64,000 nt of DNA from [Erwinia] mediterraneensis (GTDB taxonomy: Bacteria > Pseudomonadota > Gammaproteobacteria > Enterobacterales > Enterobacteriaceae), in the NCBI RefSeq assembly GCF_900604315.1, contig NZ_LR026978.1:1777615-1841614 (forward strand), given 5' to 3'. A program made the position numbers and the translations under genes. This document shows, piece after piece, positions 30,779 to 40,388 of the stretch. Under the pieces are notes generated by a model, which searched no databases, had not been told where the DNA came from, and saw nothing but the letters and a program-made list of their open reading frames with translations. How positions within the stretch are numbered: position 1 is the stretch's first letter; each line of letters begins with the position of its first letter.

Positions 30779-33202
30779 TTAATCATGCGCCACCGCGTTC
30801 TCAATGGTCAGGCGCACATCGCTGGTCACCAGCTCAGCCAGCATCTCCCAGGTAGCCTGGGTTTTCGCCACATCCGCATCAACGGTATCGCTGATATAGC
30901 CCTCATCGCGCAGCGTTAATACCAGCGAGGTAAAGACTGCCTTATCAAAGAACTCAGGTGCATTGATGCCATGCAACACCGACAGACGCTGAGCCAGGGT
31001 GCGACTCTCTTTCTCCAGCGTGCCACGATTGATGGTGGGGCGGGTGCTGAGAATCGAGAAAGTGATGGCATAGCGTTGCAGCGTTTCACGCACGCCTGCA
31101 GCCAGCAGCTGCAAAGTACGATAACGTGCAGGGGCCAGTTTCAGCACACCTTCGTGGCGGACAAGCAGCCCCTGACGTGCCAGTTCCGCGCTGAGCGATT
31201 CCAGCAACAACGGCAGGTCTGCCCGCTCCCAGCGCAGGAACAGCTCGCTTTTCAGCATCGGGTAGATCAGGCTGACCTGGCGCAGCAGTTCAGTCTCGCC
31301 GATTTCACGGTGCTGCTGCACAATGGCGGCGATCAGCGACGGCATCACCAGCATATGGTGAATGTTGTTACGGTAGTAGGTCATCAGCACTGCCTGCTCG
31401 CGCGGCAGAATAATGATATCTCCGATATTGTCCTGCTCGGTTTCAAACTTGTTCATGCTCATGGCGTGATCAAGCAGCGCCTGCGCTGGCAGATCGGGGA
31501 CAGTCGAATCCGGCGAGTAGGGTACGTTGCGCAGCAGCTGGGTATAACATTCCAGCTGCTCCAGCAGCTGCTCGCGAGTAAGTGAGCGCTGACGTGAAGC
31601 GAGCAGAGCGGTGACGCACAGGTTCATGGCATTGGCGGCGCCCGCTTCATTGATACGCACCATAACTTGCTGAGCGATATCGTTAACCGCCGGGGTAAGC
31701 CAGCTGGGACGCTGCGGCTCAATGGGGTCAATGGCGTCACGCCATTCGGGCACCTGCTTGTTCAGGTAGTTTACCAGCGGCAGCGGTTCACCGAAGTTAA
31801 CATAGCCCTGGCCGAGATTACGCAGCTTACGCAGGCCACGCACCATCTGCATAAAGCCTTCTTTCTCTTTTGCCGCGCCGCGCAGCTCTTTGGCGTAAGT
31901 GCCCACTTCCATAACATGCTCGTAGCCAATGTAGATGGGCACCAGCGTAATGGGGCGATTGCCACCACGCAGCATCGCCTGTAGCGTCATCGCCAGCGTC
32001 CCGGTTTTGGGGTCGAGCAGACGGCCGGTGCGCGAACGCCCCCCTTCGACAAAATATTCCACTGAGTAGCCACGGGTAAAGAGTTCTCCCAGGTACTCAC
32101 GAAACACGGTGGCATAGAGCTTGTTGCCCTTGAAGGTACGGCGAATAAAGAAGGCGCCCAGACGGCGGAAGATCGGTCCGGCCGGCCAGAAGTTAAGGTT
32201 GATACCGGCGGCGATATGCGGCGGCACCAGCCCCTGGTGATACAGCACGTAGGAGAGCAGCAGATAATCCATGTGGCTGCGGTGGCAGGGCACATAAACA
32301 ATCTCATGTCCATCCTGCGCCAGCTGGCGTACGCGCTCGCCGCCGTTCACGTTAATGCCCTGATACAGACGGCTCCAGAGCCAGCCCATCACGCGGTCAG
32401 TGATACGAATCGCCTCATAGGAGAAGTCAGCGGCAATCTCTTCCATCATCTCAACCGCATTTTGCTGCGCTTTTTCATGAGAGATTTTTTTACTGCGCGC
32501 TTCATCCTCAACAGCTTTTTCAATCGCTTTAGACTGCAGCAGCTTGTTGAACAGATCCTGACGTGCTGGCAGACGCGGGCCGATGGCGGCCAGACGCTGG
32601 CGGGCAAAGTGAATACGGGCGACGCGCGCCAGTTTCTGGGCAATCGATTTATCGGTGCCGTGTTCCGTGGCCATACGGCGCAGGGAGACGGTAGGGGAGA
32701 AACGGACAAAGCTGTCGCGTCCCAGCCAGAGCACAGCAATAAACTTTTGCAAGCCGTTCAGCACGCGCAGGTGCGGGGTCCGTTCGCCCTGCACTTCACG
32801 GCCCGGCGCACGACCAAACATCACTGACACAGGCAACATCTGAACATCCAGTTGCGGATTGTTGTGATGCAGATCGAGGTATTCGTGGAAAATTTTTACC
32901 GATTCCAGGTTTGGAACAAAATAGGGGAACAGACGCGGGCCGTCATGAATAAAAACATGACGTGGCAGCAGCGCGCCGTCGATCTCCAGCGGTTCCAGCG
33001 GATCGGGCAGATGATGTTTAAGACACTGCGCACGTAATGCCAGCAAATCGGCTTTCGAATCGTAGGGCAGTACATACATAATGGGCCGGGTCGAATCCAG
33101 TCCGAGTTCGGAAACGGGATCGGCGGGAATAGCCTTACTTTTCACCAAAATCGAGAGTGGTAAATTAAGTAATTTGTAATAGAGTTTACGCCAACCTGAC
33201 AT
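30779..33202 (-). CDS. plsB: Glycerol-3-phosphate 1-O-acyltransferase
   Basis: This membrane-associated enzyme acylates glycerol-3-phosphate from acyl-ACP or acyl-CoA, starting phospholipid synthesis. Started at 33202 ([10 protein letters not shown]) it has 807 residues, matching E. coli. The acyltransferase motifs are [13 protein letters not shown] (HX4D, near 303-310), [31 protein letters not shown] and an ALTL-type PIYIGYEH motif. A second ATG at 33211 (MLSMSGW) has a better-placed AGAGG and would add three residues. The gene is divergent from dgkA, as in E. coli. Confidence 0.96.
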   Translation of the reverse strand: MSGWRKLYYKLLNLPLSILVKSKAIPADPVSELGLDSTRPIMYVLPYDSKADLLALRAQCLKHHLPDPLEPLEIDGALLPRHVFIHDGPRLFPYFVPNLESVKIFHEYLDLHHNNPQLDVQMLPVSVMFGRAPGREVQGERTPHLRVLNGLQKFIAVLWLGRDSFVRFSPTVSLRRMATEHGTDKSIAQKLARVARIHFARQRLAAIGPRLPARQDLFNKLLQSKAIEKAVEDEARSKKISHEKAQQNAVEMMEEIAADFSYEAIRITDRVMGWLWSRLYQGINVNGGERVRQLAQDGHEIVYVPCHRSHMDYLLLSYVLYHQGLVPPHIAAGINLNFWPAGPIFRRLGAFFIRRTFKGNKLYATVFREYLGELFTRGYSVEYFVEGGRSRTGRLLDPKTGTLAMTLQAMLRGGNRPITLVPIYIGYEHVMEVGTYAKELRGAAKEKEGFMQMVRGLRKLRNLGQGYVNFGEPLPLVNYLNKQVPEWRDAIDPIEPQRPSWLTPAVNDIAQQVMVRINEAGAANAMNLCVTALLASRQRSLTREQLLEQLECYTQLLRNVPYSPDSTVPDLPAQALLDHAMSMNKFETEQDNIGDIIILPREQAVLMTYYRNNIHHMLVMPSLIAAIVQQHREIGETELLRQVSLIYPMLKSELFLRWERADLPLLLESLSAELARQGLLVRHEGVLKLAPARYRTLQLLAAGVRETLQRYAITFSILSTRPTINRGTLEKESRTLAQRLSVLHGINAPEFFDKAVFTSLVLTLRDEGYISDTVDADVAKTQATWEMLAELVTSDVRLTIENAVAHD

Positions 33203-33330
33203 AGACAACATGAAGCCTCTTGTTAGCAAAGCGCTGCAAGCATACCAGAAAGCGCTGCGAAGATCTGTGGGCATGCCATATGCACGCCGCCCAGACATTG
33301 ACGTCAATTTATTCAAAGGGTTCCCATATT

Positions 33331-33699
33331 ATGGCAAATAACGTCACCGGCTTAACCCGCATCATCAAAGCCGCTGGTTACTCCTGGAAAGGACTCCGTG
33401 CTGCCTGGCTGCATGAAGCGGCTTTTCGTCAGGAAACCCTTGCCGCCATCGCGGCCATTGTGATTGTGTGCTGGCTCGACCTCGATATGATCTCCCGTAT
33501 ATTGATGATCGGTGCCGTGGTGCTGGTTATCATCGTCGAGATTATTAACAGCGCCATCGAAGCGGTGGTAGACCGCATTGGTCAGGAGCATCATCCGCTG
33601 GCGGGACGGGCGAAAGATATGGGCTCGGCAGCGGTGTTAATCAGCATTTTACTGGCGCTTTTTGTCTGGATCGCGCTGCTCTGGGCACATTTGCGATAG
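33331..33699 (+). CDS. dgkA: Diacylglycerol kinase
   Basis: A small inner-membrane kinase that phosphorylates diacylglycerol to recycle lipid from membrane-derived oligosaccharide synthesis. It has 122 residues and begins MANNVTG, as in E. coli. Three transmembrane helices are evident, with the catalytic/ATP region [15 protein letters not shown] (Glu 69, Asn 72, Glu 76 equivalents) and [11 protein letters not shown]. An upstream in-frame ATG at 33220 would reach into the plsB leader and is rejected. lexA follows after the paired SOS boxes. Confidence 0.96.
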   Translation: MANNVTGLTRIIKAAGYSWKGLRAAWLHEAAFRQETLAAIAAIVIVCWLDLDMISRILMIGAVVLVIIVEIINSAIEAVVDRIGQEHHPLAGRAKDMGSAAVLISILLALFVWIALLWAHLR

Positions 33700-33762
33700 G
33701 GTTTCCAGAAATGGCAAAACCGCTGCTTTTTCCCTCTGTTTCGGTTTCCATTTCGTGAATAC

Positions 33763-33778
33763 CTGTATATACTCACAG
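33763..33778 (+). promoter_or_regulatory. LexA box 1 of lexA
   Basis: CTGTATATACTCACAG is identical to the first E. coli lexA SOS box. Confidence 0.93.
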
Positions 33779-33781
33779 CGA

Positions 33782-33797
33782 CTGTATAAACAACCAG
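33782..33797 (+). promoter_or_regulatory. LexA box 2 of lexA
   Basis: CTGTATAAACAACCAG is the second, slightly degenerate SOS box, with the same CCAG half-site as in E. coli. It lies 3 bp after box 1 and just ahead of the start codon at 33806. Confidence 0.88.
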
Positions 33798-33805
33798 GGG
33801 GCGGG

Positions 33806-34420
33806 ATGAAAGCATTAACCAGCAGGCAGCAGCAGGTCTATGACCTGATTCGCGACCATATTAACCAGACGGGCATGCCGCCGACACGCGCGGAAATCGC
33901 TTCGCAGCTGGGCTTTCGCTCACCTAACGCGGCTGAAGAACATCTCAAAGCGCTGGCACGCAAAGGCGTGATTGAAATTGTCTCTGGCGCATCGCGCGGC
34001 ATCCGCCTTCTGATGGAAGAAGAGGCGCAGCCAGGCTTACCGCTGATCGGCCGCGTTGCCGCCGGTGAGCCCTTGCTGGCGCAGGAACACATTGAAGGTC
34101 ACTACCATGTGGATCCTGGCCTGTTCAAACCCAGCGCCGATTTCCTGCTGCGCGTCAGCGGTATGTCAATGAAGGACATCGGAATTATGGATGGCGATCT
34201 GCTTGCCGTACATAAAACCCAGGATGTCCGCAACGGCCAGGTGGTGGTGGCGCGCATCGATGATGAAGTCACGGTGAAACGCTGGAAAAAGCAGGGCTCT
34301 ATTGTGCAGCTGTTGCCGGAAAACAGCGATTTTCAGCCGATCGTCGTGGATACGCGTCAGCAGTCTCTGACCATTGAGGGTCTGGCCGTCGGTATCGTTC
34401 GCAACGGCGAATGGTTTTAA
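33806..34420 (+). CDS. lexA: LexA SOS repressor and autoprotease
   Basis: A 204-residue repressor (E. coli 202). The winged-helix DNA-binding domain covers about 1-70, with the recognition region [18 protein letters not shown]. The Ala-Gly cleavage bond is in RVAAGEPLL near 85. The catalytic Ser is in [10 protein letters not shown] and the catalytic Lys in VTVKRWKK, giving the Ser/Lys protease dyad. Two LexA boxes upstream show autoregulation. dinF follows 101 bp downstream on the same strand, an SOS-linked pair. Confidence 0.97.
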   Translation: MKALTSRQQQVYDLIRDHINQTGMPPTRAEIASQLGFRSPNAAEEHLKALARKGVIEIVSGASRGIRLLMEEEAQPGLPLIGRVAAGEPLLAQEHIEGHYHVDPGLFKPSADFLLRVSGMSMKDIGIMDGDLLAVHKTQDVRNGQVVVARIDDEVTVKRWKKQGSIVQLLPENSDFQPIVVDTRQQSLTIEGLAVGIVRNGEWF

Positions 34421-34436
34421 GGTCTGACCCGCGCTT

Positions 34437-34469
34437 ACCGGTGCTGTCATACCCGCACGCAGCACCGGT
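34437..34469 (+). terminator. Hairpin between lexA and dinF
   Basis: ACCGGTGCTG / CAGCACCGGT can form a perfect 10-bp stem with a 13-base loop. No T-run follows, so it may reduce rather than stop readthrough into dinF. Confidence 0.45.
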
Positions 34470-34521
34470 TAACAGTTACGCCGCTGTCATAAGTTCATAA
34501 ACAGGCGCAGCGGCCTGAAGC

Positions 34522-35862
34522 ATGGATTTGCTGATGCCTTTCTTCTCTGCCACTGACAAAAGCCTCTGGCGGCTGGCGCTGCCGATGATCCTTTCCAATA
34601 TCACCGTTCCCTTGCTGGGTCTGGTCGATACGGCCGTTATCGCCCATCTTGACAGCCCGATCTATCTTGGCGGTGTGGCCGTGGGCACCACCGCCACCAG
34701 TTTCCTGTTTATGCTGCTGCTGTTTCTGCGTATGAGCACCACCGGTTTAACGGCACAGGCGTTTGGTGCCGGTGACAAAATCGCGCTGGCGCGAGCGCTG
34801 ACGCAGCCGCTGCTGATCGCGCTGGTAGCCGGTCTGCTTTTTGTCCTGCTGCGTGCGCCGTTAAGTCAGCTCATTCTGCAGATTGTGGGCGGTGACAACG
34901 CCGTACTGGAACAGGCTGAACGCTTTATTCATATCCGCTGGCTGAGTGCCCCTGCGACCCTGGCGAATCTGGTGATTCTCGGCTGGCTGCTTGGCGTACA
35001 GTACGCCCGTGCGCCGGTGCTCCTGCTGGTGGCCGGTAACCTGATTAATATCGTGCTGGATCTCTGGCTGGTGCTGGGGCTGCACTGGGGCGTCGCTGGC
35101 GCGGCGGCGGCGACCGCTCTGGCGGAGTATATGACGCTGGCGATTGGTTTGCTGCTGGTCCGGCGCGTACTGAAAATGCACGGTATCAGCCTGGCGCTGT
35201 TACAGCAGAGCTGGCGCGGGGATGTGCGCCGTCTGCTGCGTCTGAATCGCGACATAATGTTGCGCTCGCTGCTGCTTCAGCTCTGCTTTGCCTCGCTCAC
35301 CGTCCTTGGCGCACGCCTCGGTCCGCAGGTGGTGGCGGTGAACGCCCTGCTGTTGATGTTTATTACCTTTACCGCCTACGCGCTGGATGGTTTTGCGTAT
35401 GCCGTTGAGGCTTTTTCCGGTGAAGCCTTTGGCGCAAAAGATGGAACAAAGCTGTTGCAGGTGTGGCACGCTGCCTGTCGTCAGGCGGGGCTGGTCGCAC
35501 TGGGCTTTGCGCTCTTCTACGCTCTGAGCGGGGAGTGGATTGTTTCGCTGCTGACGTCGCTGGATGCGCTGCGCGACATGGCGGATCGTTTTCTGATCTG
35601 GCAGGTGATTATGCCGCTGGCGGGCGTCTGGTGTTATCTGCTGGATGGCATGTTTATCGGGGCTACGCGCGGACGTGAGATGCGTAACGGGATGGTCATC
35701 GCCGCTCTTGGCTACGCTGCTACCCTGTTAACCTTACCCTGGCTCGGCAACCACGCTCTGTGGCTGGCGCTTATGGTTTTTCTGCTGCTGCGTGGCGTGA
35801 CGCTCTGGGCTATCTGGCGCAGGCACTGGCGGCAAAACAGCTGGTTTGCACATCCGGACTAA
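34522..35862 (+). CDS. dinF: MATE-family efflux transporter DinF
   Basis: A 446-residue, 12-helix inner-membrane antiporter of the MATE family. It shows the DinF signature LGLVDTAVIAHLDSPIYLGGVAVG near 30-55 and STTGLTAQAFGAGD near 75. In E. coli DinF is damage inducible through lexA and is linked to protection from oxidative stress and bile salts. The start may be 34522 or the internal ATG at 34534 (MPFFSAT), which aligns with the E. coli core. Confidence 0.94.
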   Translation: MDLLMPFFSATDKSLWRLALPMILSNITVPLLGLVDTAVIAHLDSPIYLGGVAVGTTATSFLFMLLLFLRMSTTGLTAQAFGAGDKIALARALTQPLLIALVAGLLFVLLRAPLSQLILQIVGGDNAVLEQAERFIHIRWLSAPATLANLVILGWLLGVQYARAPVLLLVAGNLINIVLDLWLVLGLHWGVAGAAAATALAEYMTLAIGLLLVRRVLKMHGISLALLQQSWRGDVRRLLRLNRDIMLRSLLLQLCFASLTVLGARLGPQVVAVNALLLMFITFTAYALDGFAYAVEAFSGEAFGAKDGTKLLQVWHAACRQAGLVALGFALFYALSGEWIVSLLTSLDALRDMADRFLIWQVIMPLAGVWCYLLDGMFIGATRGREMRNGMVIAALGYAATLLTLPWLGNHALWLALMVFLLLRGVTLWAIWRRHWRQNSWFAHPD

Positions 35863-35960
35863 GTGAACAGAGTCGTGGGTCACCCAGACCAGCCTTTATC
35901 TGGTTTTATCTGGTCTCTCCCTCCAGAAAATTCTGTAAAATTTCTGCTTATTGCTGAGTA

Positions 35961-35972
35961 GCTACTATAATT
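35961..35972 (+). promoter_or_regulatory. Possible yjbJ promoter -10 region
   Basis: GCTACTATAATT contains TATAAT preceded by C/T-rich sequence, with no good -35 element at 17 bp. This fits a sigma-S-type promoter, as expected for yjbJ, about 100 bp before its start. It is a by-eye prediction. Confidence 0.4.
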
Positions 35973-36067
35973 AACTTATAAAGAGGCCAAACAGCAGTGC
36001 TTTATATCGCCTCCTTCCGTGACAGAACTAACAGAAAATCTCACTGATGGATAAAAGGGAGAGACCT

Positions 36068-36280
36068 ATGAACAGAGACGAAACCAGCGGCAACTGGAAA
36101 CAGTTCAAAGGTAAAGTGAAAGAAAAATGGGGCAAGCTGACCGACGATGATATGACCGTCATTGAAGGTAAACGCGACCAGCTTGTTGGCAAAATACAGG
36201 AACGTTACGGATACGCTAAGGACGAGGCAGAAAAAGAAGTCAGCACCTGGGAAACTGAGAATAAAGATTATCGTTGGTAA
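36068..36280 (+). CDS. yjbJ: CsbD-family stress protein YjbJ
   Basis: A 70-residue, highly charged soluble protein of the CsbD family, one of the most abundant stationary-phase proteins in E. coli; its biochemical role is unknown. It has the family core NWKQFKGKVKEKWGKLTDDD and GKRDQLVGKIQERYGY. The ATG at 36068 follows a GGGAGAG ribosome-binding site and reproduces the E. coli N-terminus; the ATG at 36047 lies upstream of that site and is unlikely. Confidence 0.93.
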   Translation: MNRDETSGNWKQFKGKVKEKWGKLTDDDMTVIEGKRDQLVGKIQERYGYAKDEAEKEVSTWETENKDYRW

Positions 36281-36338
36281 CTTTGTTGTATTTTTCAGGA
36301 TGATGCTCCTGCCCGGACAACAGGCACAGGATGTGCCC

Positions 36339-36860
36339 TTACCCTTTTTTAGTTCTTTTCTTCATATCGCTCTGATGGTCATGCTGGCAGCTTTCCGGAT
36401 GCTGGCACGCTTCCACTTCGGCACAGTTCACACAGAGGCCATGGGCTTCAATCACGCTATGACGCAAGGCAAATCCCGCCTGTTGCGCTAAGTCAGCAAT
36501 GCTGTTTTCCACGCCACCTGCATATTTCTCATCCACCGCTGCGCAACGATCACACACCAGCATCACCGAGGTATGGGGCGGCTCTTCAAAATGATGACAG
36601 ATCACATAGCTGTTATTGGATTCCACACGGTGGATAAAACCCTGTTCGAGCAGAAAATCCAGCGCACGGTAAACGGTAGGCGGTTTCGCTTGCGGCTCGC
36701 TGACGCGCAGACGATCCAGCAGATCGTAAGCACTGATTGCGCTTTGCTGTGTTGCCATCAGGCGCAGCACTTCCGCGCGTTGTGAAGTCAGGCGCACGCC
36801 ACGTTGCAGACAGAGTTTTTCTGCCTGGGACATGATTTGATCGGGAATCAGGGTCGTCAT
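36339..36860 (-). CDS. zur: Zinc uptake regulator Zur
   Basis: A Fur-family repressor that senses zinc and shuts off zinc import. It has 173 residues when started at 36860, which follows a GGAG site (E. coli 171). The winged helix includes LTSQRAEVLRLM and AKPPTVYRALDFLLEQGFIHR. The structural zinc cysteines are in CDRCAAVDE and HGLCVNCAEVEAC, and the C-terminus is His/Cys rich (HPESCQHDH). A Zur-box-like sequence lies 21 bp upstream, suggesting autoregulation. Confidence 0.95.
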   Translation of the reverse strand: MTTLIPDQIMSQAEKLCLQRGVRLTSQRAEVLRLMATQQSAISAYDLLDRLRVSEPQAKPPTVYRALDFLLEQGFIHRVESNNSYVICHHFEEPPHTSVMLVCDRCAAVDEKYAGGVENSIADLAQQAGFALRHSVIEAHGLCVNCAEVEACQHPESCQHDHQSDMKKRTKKG

Positions 36861-36880
36861 GTGCATTCTCCGCTGTGCGT

Positions 36881-36903
36881 GAGATGTTATCTTATCACAT
36901 AAT
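36881..36903 (-). promoter_or_regulatory. Zur-box-like operator upstream of zur
   Basis: The 23-bp segment has an ATGTTAT half and a reversed ATCACAT half around a central TCT. It matches about 17 of 22 informative positions of the gammaproteobacterial Zur box (GAAATGTTATANTATAACATTTC). Confidence 0.65.
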
Positions 36904-37316
36904 TTACTCTTGTGCTGACAGGCGCGCACAGAGAAGAACACCGGTTATCTTGTTGAATGTAAGTGATAAATTTTATTAACGCTGTGTGACTGCCTCGCAG
37001 CAAAAAGCCGTGGCGTGTTTGTCTGTGTCACAGCGCAACGGTAACTGCTCTTAAAGGGCTGATTTTGCATTGCATCCTCGTCGCTTAACGTCTATCGTTC
37101 ACCCTGGCCTCCAGGATTTTCGCTATGTTTCATCGCTCCTGGCCGCTGATAAAAATAACAATCGTCTTAATATAAAAAGTATCCAATCCTGCAAACAGCC
37201 CTCGCTGTTTACGTTTAAACACACAGCAATAAGGCGCTGATTTATTCCATGAATAATCAGCAATTTATTACCAGCAATAAATATCTGAAAGCTGATCCTT
37301 AAGGTGTTGCAGGCCA
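36904..37316. other. Intergenic region between zur and the TraF-like gene
   Basis: About 410 bp without a credible ORF. It must hold the promoter of the plus-strand TraF-like gene. I could not identify a definite promoter or RNA element by eye. Confidence 0.5.
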
Positions 37317-38567
37317 ATGGTGAAAAACTACTCCTTGCGTCGTACGTTTAGTTACTCTTTTGTTATTAATGCATTTTTTCTTTCTTCCTCTGCGATGGCA
37401 GCGGGCACCTGGTATGACGCCCGTAATGACGCCATGGGCGGAACCGGCGTTGCTTCTTCAACCTATGGTTCAGCCGTGCTGGCTAACCCGGCGCTGATGA
37501 CCAAAGCACAACCCGAAGATAAGGTCAGTATTATCTTTCCCTCCGCGGGGATTCAGGTGACTGACAAAGACAAATTGATCGACAAGGTGGACGATATTTC
37601 CGACACCGTGGATCGCTATGAAAATGTCATCGATAATCTGACGCCGGCGGATTATTTTCGCGGCTACCCGGAATTGCGTGCGGCGGCCGGTGATATGGCT
37701 GGCAAGCTCCGGGATTTGCGTGGCAACAAGGCCCATGGCAATGCGGCAGTGGCGCTGGCCGTGACCATTCCCAATGAAGAGTTGCCTTTTGCCTTTGTGA
37801 CCAAAGCCTACGGCACGGCGGAAGTACGCGCCAACGTAGTGCAAAGTGATATCGATTATCTGCAGGGGGTGGCAGACGGGACGGTAATTCCGAGGCAGGG
37901 CGATGAGAATCGGTTGCGTTCTTCAGCCAATGGCCTGGCGGCGCTGGTCACCGATTACGGGGTATCAGTGGCCCATGAGTTCAACGTGGCGGGCCATCCG
38001 GTTTCAGTCGGCGTCACGCCAAAGCTGCAGAAAACCTGGCTCTATAACTACACCGACAGCATTTATAACTATGACAAGAGCGATATTAACAGCGATCGCT
38101 ACCGCAGCTCTGATACCGGCTTCAACCTGGATGCCGGACTGGCAACCTCTTTTGCGGAAAACTGGACCCTGGGCCTGACCGGCCAGAATCTGATTTCACG
38201 GGATCTGGACACTAAAGAGGTTAATGGTTATCGGGATACGTATCAGATCCGACCACTGATCACCACCGGTATTGCCTGGAGCCAGGGGCCCTTTACGGCC
38301 GCGGCCGATGTCGATCTGACCCAGACGAAACGCTTCAAATCCCAGGAAGCGAGCCAGTATGCGGGCGTCGGTGCGGAATATCGCGCTCTGGACTGGCTGC
38401 AGCTGCGTGCCGGTTACCGGGCCGACATGAAGTCCGTGGATGAAAATGTCTTCACTGCAGGTATTGGCCTGTCGCCTTTCAGCAACCGGGTTCATCTGGA
38501 TCTGGCAGGCTCCGTGGGTAACGATAATACCTGGGGTGCGATGGCGCAGCTGGGCTTTAATTTCTGA
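37317..38567 (+). CDS. TraF-like outer-membrane beta-barrel protein
   Basis: A 416-residue protein with a signal peptide ending AMA (near residue 28). The N-terminal hallmark GTWYDARNDAMGGTGVASS is followed by VLANPALMTKAQPED. Alternating amphipathic strands continue to a C-terminal LGFNF with the terminal Phe of outer-membrane barrels. This arrangement matches the family annotated as conjugal transfer TraF-like proteins, which is distinct from F-plasmid TraF and not evidence of conjugation. A FadL-like transport role is possible. It is inserted between zur and dusA, which are adjacent in E. coli, and has its own strong terminator. Confidence 0.75.
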   Translation: MVKNYSLRRTFSYSFVINAFFLSSSAMAAGTWYDARNDAMGGTGVASSTYGSAVLANPALMTKAQPEDKVSIIFPSAGIQVTDKDKLIDKVDDISDTVDRYENVIDNLTPADYFRGYPELRAAAGDMAGKLRDLRGNKAHGNAAVALAVTIPNEELPFAFVTKAYGTAEVRANVVQSDIDYLQGVADGTVIPRQGDENRLRSSANGLAALVTDYGVSVAHEFNVAGHPVSVGVTPKLQKTWLYNYTDSIYNYDKSDINSDRYRSSDTGFNLDAGLATSFAENWTLGLTGQNLISRDLDTKEVNGYRDTYQIRPLITTGIAWSQGPFTAAADVDLTQTKRFKSQEASQYAGVGAEYRALDWLQLRAGYRADMKSVDENVFTAGIGLSPFSNRVHLDLAGSVGNDNTWGAMAQLGFNF

Positions 38568-38596
38568 TCGATCAGCGCCAGAGGAACTGGTGCCCG

Positions 38597-38633
38597 AAAC
38601 GGCAACGGCAGCGCGCCGTTGCCGTTTTCTTTT
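38597..38633 (+). terminator. Intrinsic terminator after the TraF-like gene
   Basis: A 13-bp perfect stem (AAACGGCAACGGC / GCCGTTGCCGTTT) with an AGCGC loop is followed by TCTTTT. Confidence 0.92.
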
Positions 38634-38753
38634 CCGTGCTATCAGGGCCTGTGCCCCTTTCCGCCTTCACGGCGCCCATTGGGCCGTCCGCCTTTCCTGT
38701 GTTATCCTTGGGCAAAATTTCCTCATTCATTAACCCCAGGTTTGCTACGCTTC

Positions 38754-39746
38754 ATGGATAAATTTCCCTCGCAACGTTTTTCTGTCGCCCCTATGCTGGA
38801 CTGGACCGATCGCCACTGCCGTTATTTTCACCGGCAGTTGACCGGCTCCACGCTGCTCTATACCGAAATGGTGACAACAGGCGCCATTATTCACGGTAAA
38901 GGCGACTATCTCGCTTACAGCGAAGAGGAGCATCCGATTGCTTTACAGCTGGGCGGCAGCGATCCTGCGGCCCTGGCGCAGTGTGCGCGTCTGGCGGAGC
39001 AGCGCGGCTATGACGAAATCAACCTTAATGTAGGATGTCCTTCCGATCGTGTGCAGAACGGGCGTTTCGGTGCCTGTCTGATGGCTGAGGCGGCGCTGGT
39101 CGCGGACTGCATCAAAGCGATGCGTGATGTGGTGTCCATTCCGGTTACGGTGAAGACCCGTATCGGCATTGATGAGCAGGACAGCTACGCTTTCCTGTGT
39201 GATTTTGTGCAGACCGTCTCCACCCGGGGCGACTGCGACACCTTTATTATTCACGCGCGTAAAGCCTGGCTTTCTGGTCTGAGCCCGAAAGAGAACCGGG
39301 AAATTCCGCCGCTGGACTACGATCGCGTCTACCAGCTGAAGCGTGATTTTCCTCATCTGACGATGGCTATCAACGGGGGCGTGAAATCGCTGGCGGAGGC
39401 AAAAGCGCATTTACAGCATATGGACGGCGTGATGATGGGGCGCGAAGCGTACCAGAACCCGGGTCTGCTGGCGCAGGTTGACCCTGAGCTGTTTGATCCT
39501 GCGGCACCTGCGGTCGATCCGGTTGTGGTGGTGCGTGCCATGTATCCTTATATCGAAAGGGAACTGGCGAAAGGGACCTGGCTTGGCCATATTACTCGCC
39601 ATATGCTCGGTCTGTTTCAGGGGATCCCGGGCGCACGACAGTGGCGGCGCTACCTGAGCGAAAATGCCCATAAGCCGGGGGCCGATGTACGCGTTCTGGA
39701 GGCGGCACTGCAGCGCGTCGCAGACAATATTCCGCAGGAAGCCTGA
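38754..39746 (+). CDS. dusA: tRNA-dihydrouridine(20/20a) synthase DusA
   Basis: An FMN enzyme that reduces uridine 20 and 20a in the tRNA D-loop. Started at 38754 (MDKFPSQRF) it has 330 residues, the E. coli length. The TIM-barrel signatures are [16 protein letters not shown] near 10, [14 protein letters not shown] near 90 with the catalytic Cys, and [13 protein letters not shown] near 137. The C-terminal helical tRNA-binding domain includes [20 protein letters not shown]. The upstream ATG at 38619 would run through the terminator of the previous gene and is rejected. Confidence 0.96.
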   Translation: MDKFPSQRFSVAPMLDWTDRHCRYFHRQLTGSTLLYTEMVTTGAIIHGKGDYLAYSEEEHPIALQLGGSDPAALAQCARLAEQRGYDEINLNVGCPSDRVQNGRFGACLMAEAALVADCIKAMRDVVSIPVTVKTRIGIDEQDSYAFLCDFVQTVSTRGDCDTFIIHARKAWLSGLSPKENREIPPLDYDRVYQLKRDFPHLTMAINGGVKSLAEAKAHLQHMDGVMMGREAYQNPGLLAQVDPELFDPAAPAVDPVVVVRAMYPYIERELAKGTWLGHITRHMLGLFQGIPGARQWRRYLSENAHKPGADVRVLEAALQRVADNIPQEA

Positions 39747-39880
39747 TACCCGCGCGGGAAAGCGTTCAGTTTTCCCGCCATAGCGTTTTTTTCTCGCCAT
39801 TTTTTCGTCATTTTCGCCAGCTTTTCTGCGGTCGTTTTAAGTTTTTGCTTAAAAATCAACAGGGCCATCATAAGTATAAG

Positions 39881-39896
39881 CTGGCACGCTTCTTGA
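39881..39896 (+). promoter_or_regulatory. Sigma54-type promoter of pspG
   Basis: CTGGCACGCTTCTTGA carries the -24 TGGCAC element and a -12 TTGA element at the correct spacing. pspG is a known sigma54/PspF target in enterobacteria. The -12 GC is degenerate here. The PspF-binding site upstream was not resolved. Confidence 0.75.
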
Positions 39897-39928
39897 AATA
39901 GCTTTCCTGTAAAACTGAGGAGCACACC

Positions 39929-40171
39929 GTGGAAATTTTATTCGTTCTGGGCTTTTTTCTGATGCTGATGCTGACCGGCGTTTCGCTGCTGGGCGTTCTC
40001 GCTGCGCTGGCAGTGGCGACACTACTGATGGTGGTTGGCGGGCTGTTTATGATTGTTATAGAAGTGTTGCCGTGGCTGGTGCTGGCGGTCGTTGCCGTCT
40101 GGCTGTACCGTGCGCTTTTTCATAGAGATAACCGTGTCGCGGGGGGGGCGCCTTCGCCGAAAATTCAATAA
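39929..40171 (+). CDS. pspG: Phage shock protein G
   Basis: An 80-residue inner-membrane protein with two hydrophobic segments, LFVLGFFLMLMLTGVSLLG at the start and IEVLPWLVLAVVAVWLYRAL in the middle. It is the same length as E. coli PspG and follows a sigma54-type promoter. It supports the phage-shock response to inner-membrane stress. The C-terminal tail (RDNRVAGGAPSPKIQ) is not like that of E. coli. Confidence 0.92.
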   Translation: MEILFVLGFFLMLMLTGVSLLGVLAALAVATLLMVVGGLFMIVIEVLPWLVLAVVAVWLYRALFHRDNRVAGGAPSPKIQ

Positions 40172-40347
40172 GTTAGACGAAAGGCGCTGGTGGTAATTGC
40201 GTGCGAGATCACAGTCTGGCGCTTTCCTTAACCCAAAAGCACATTTAAACATATTTTTTACTTATGTTTTCTGTCAGGATAGCACTCGTTGAGTCGAAAC
40301 CTATTCATCGCCGCTGTCCCTACACCAGCGCGAACTATAAAAAAAGA

Positions 40348-40372
40348 AAAAGGGGCTTCCTTCGGGAAGCCC
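40348..40372 (-). terminator. qorA intrinsic terminator
   Basis: GGGCTTCC / GGAAGCCC with a TTCG loop is followed on the minus strand by TTTTTCTTTTTTT. Confidence 0.92.
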
Positions 40373-40388
40373 TGTTTGCATCTGTCGA

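Noticed and set aside
37317..38567. Evidence for a conjugative element from a TraF-like name
   Set aside because: The family name is historical; no other transfer gene, integrase or att site is nearby.
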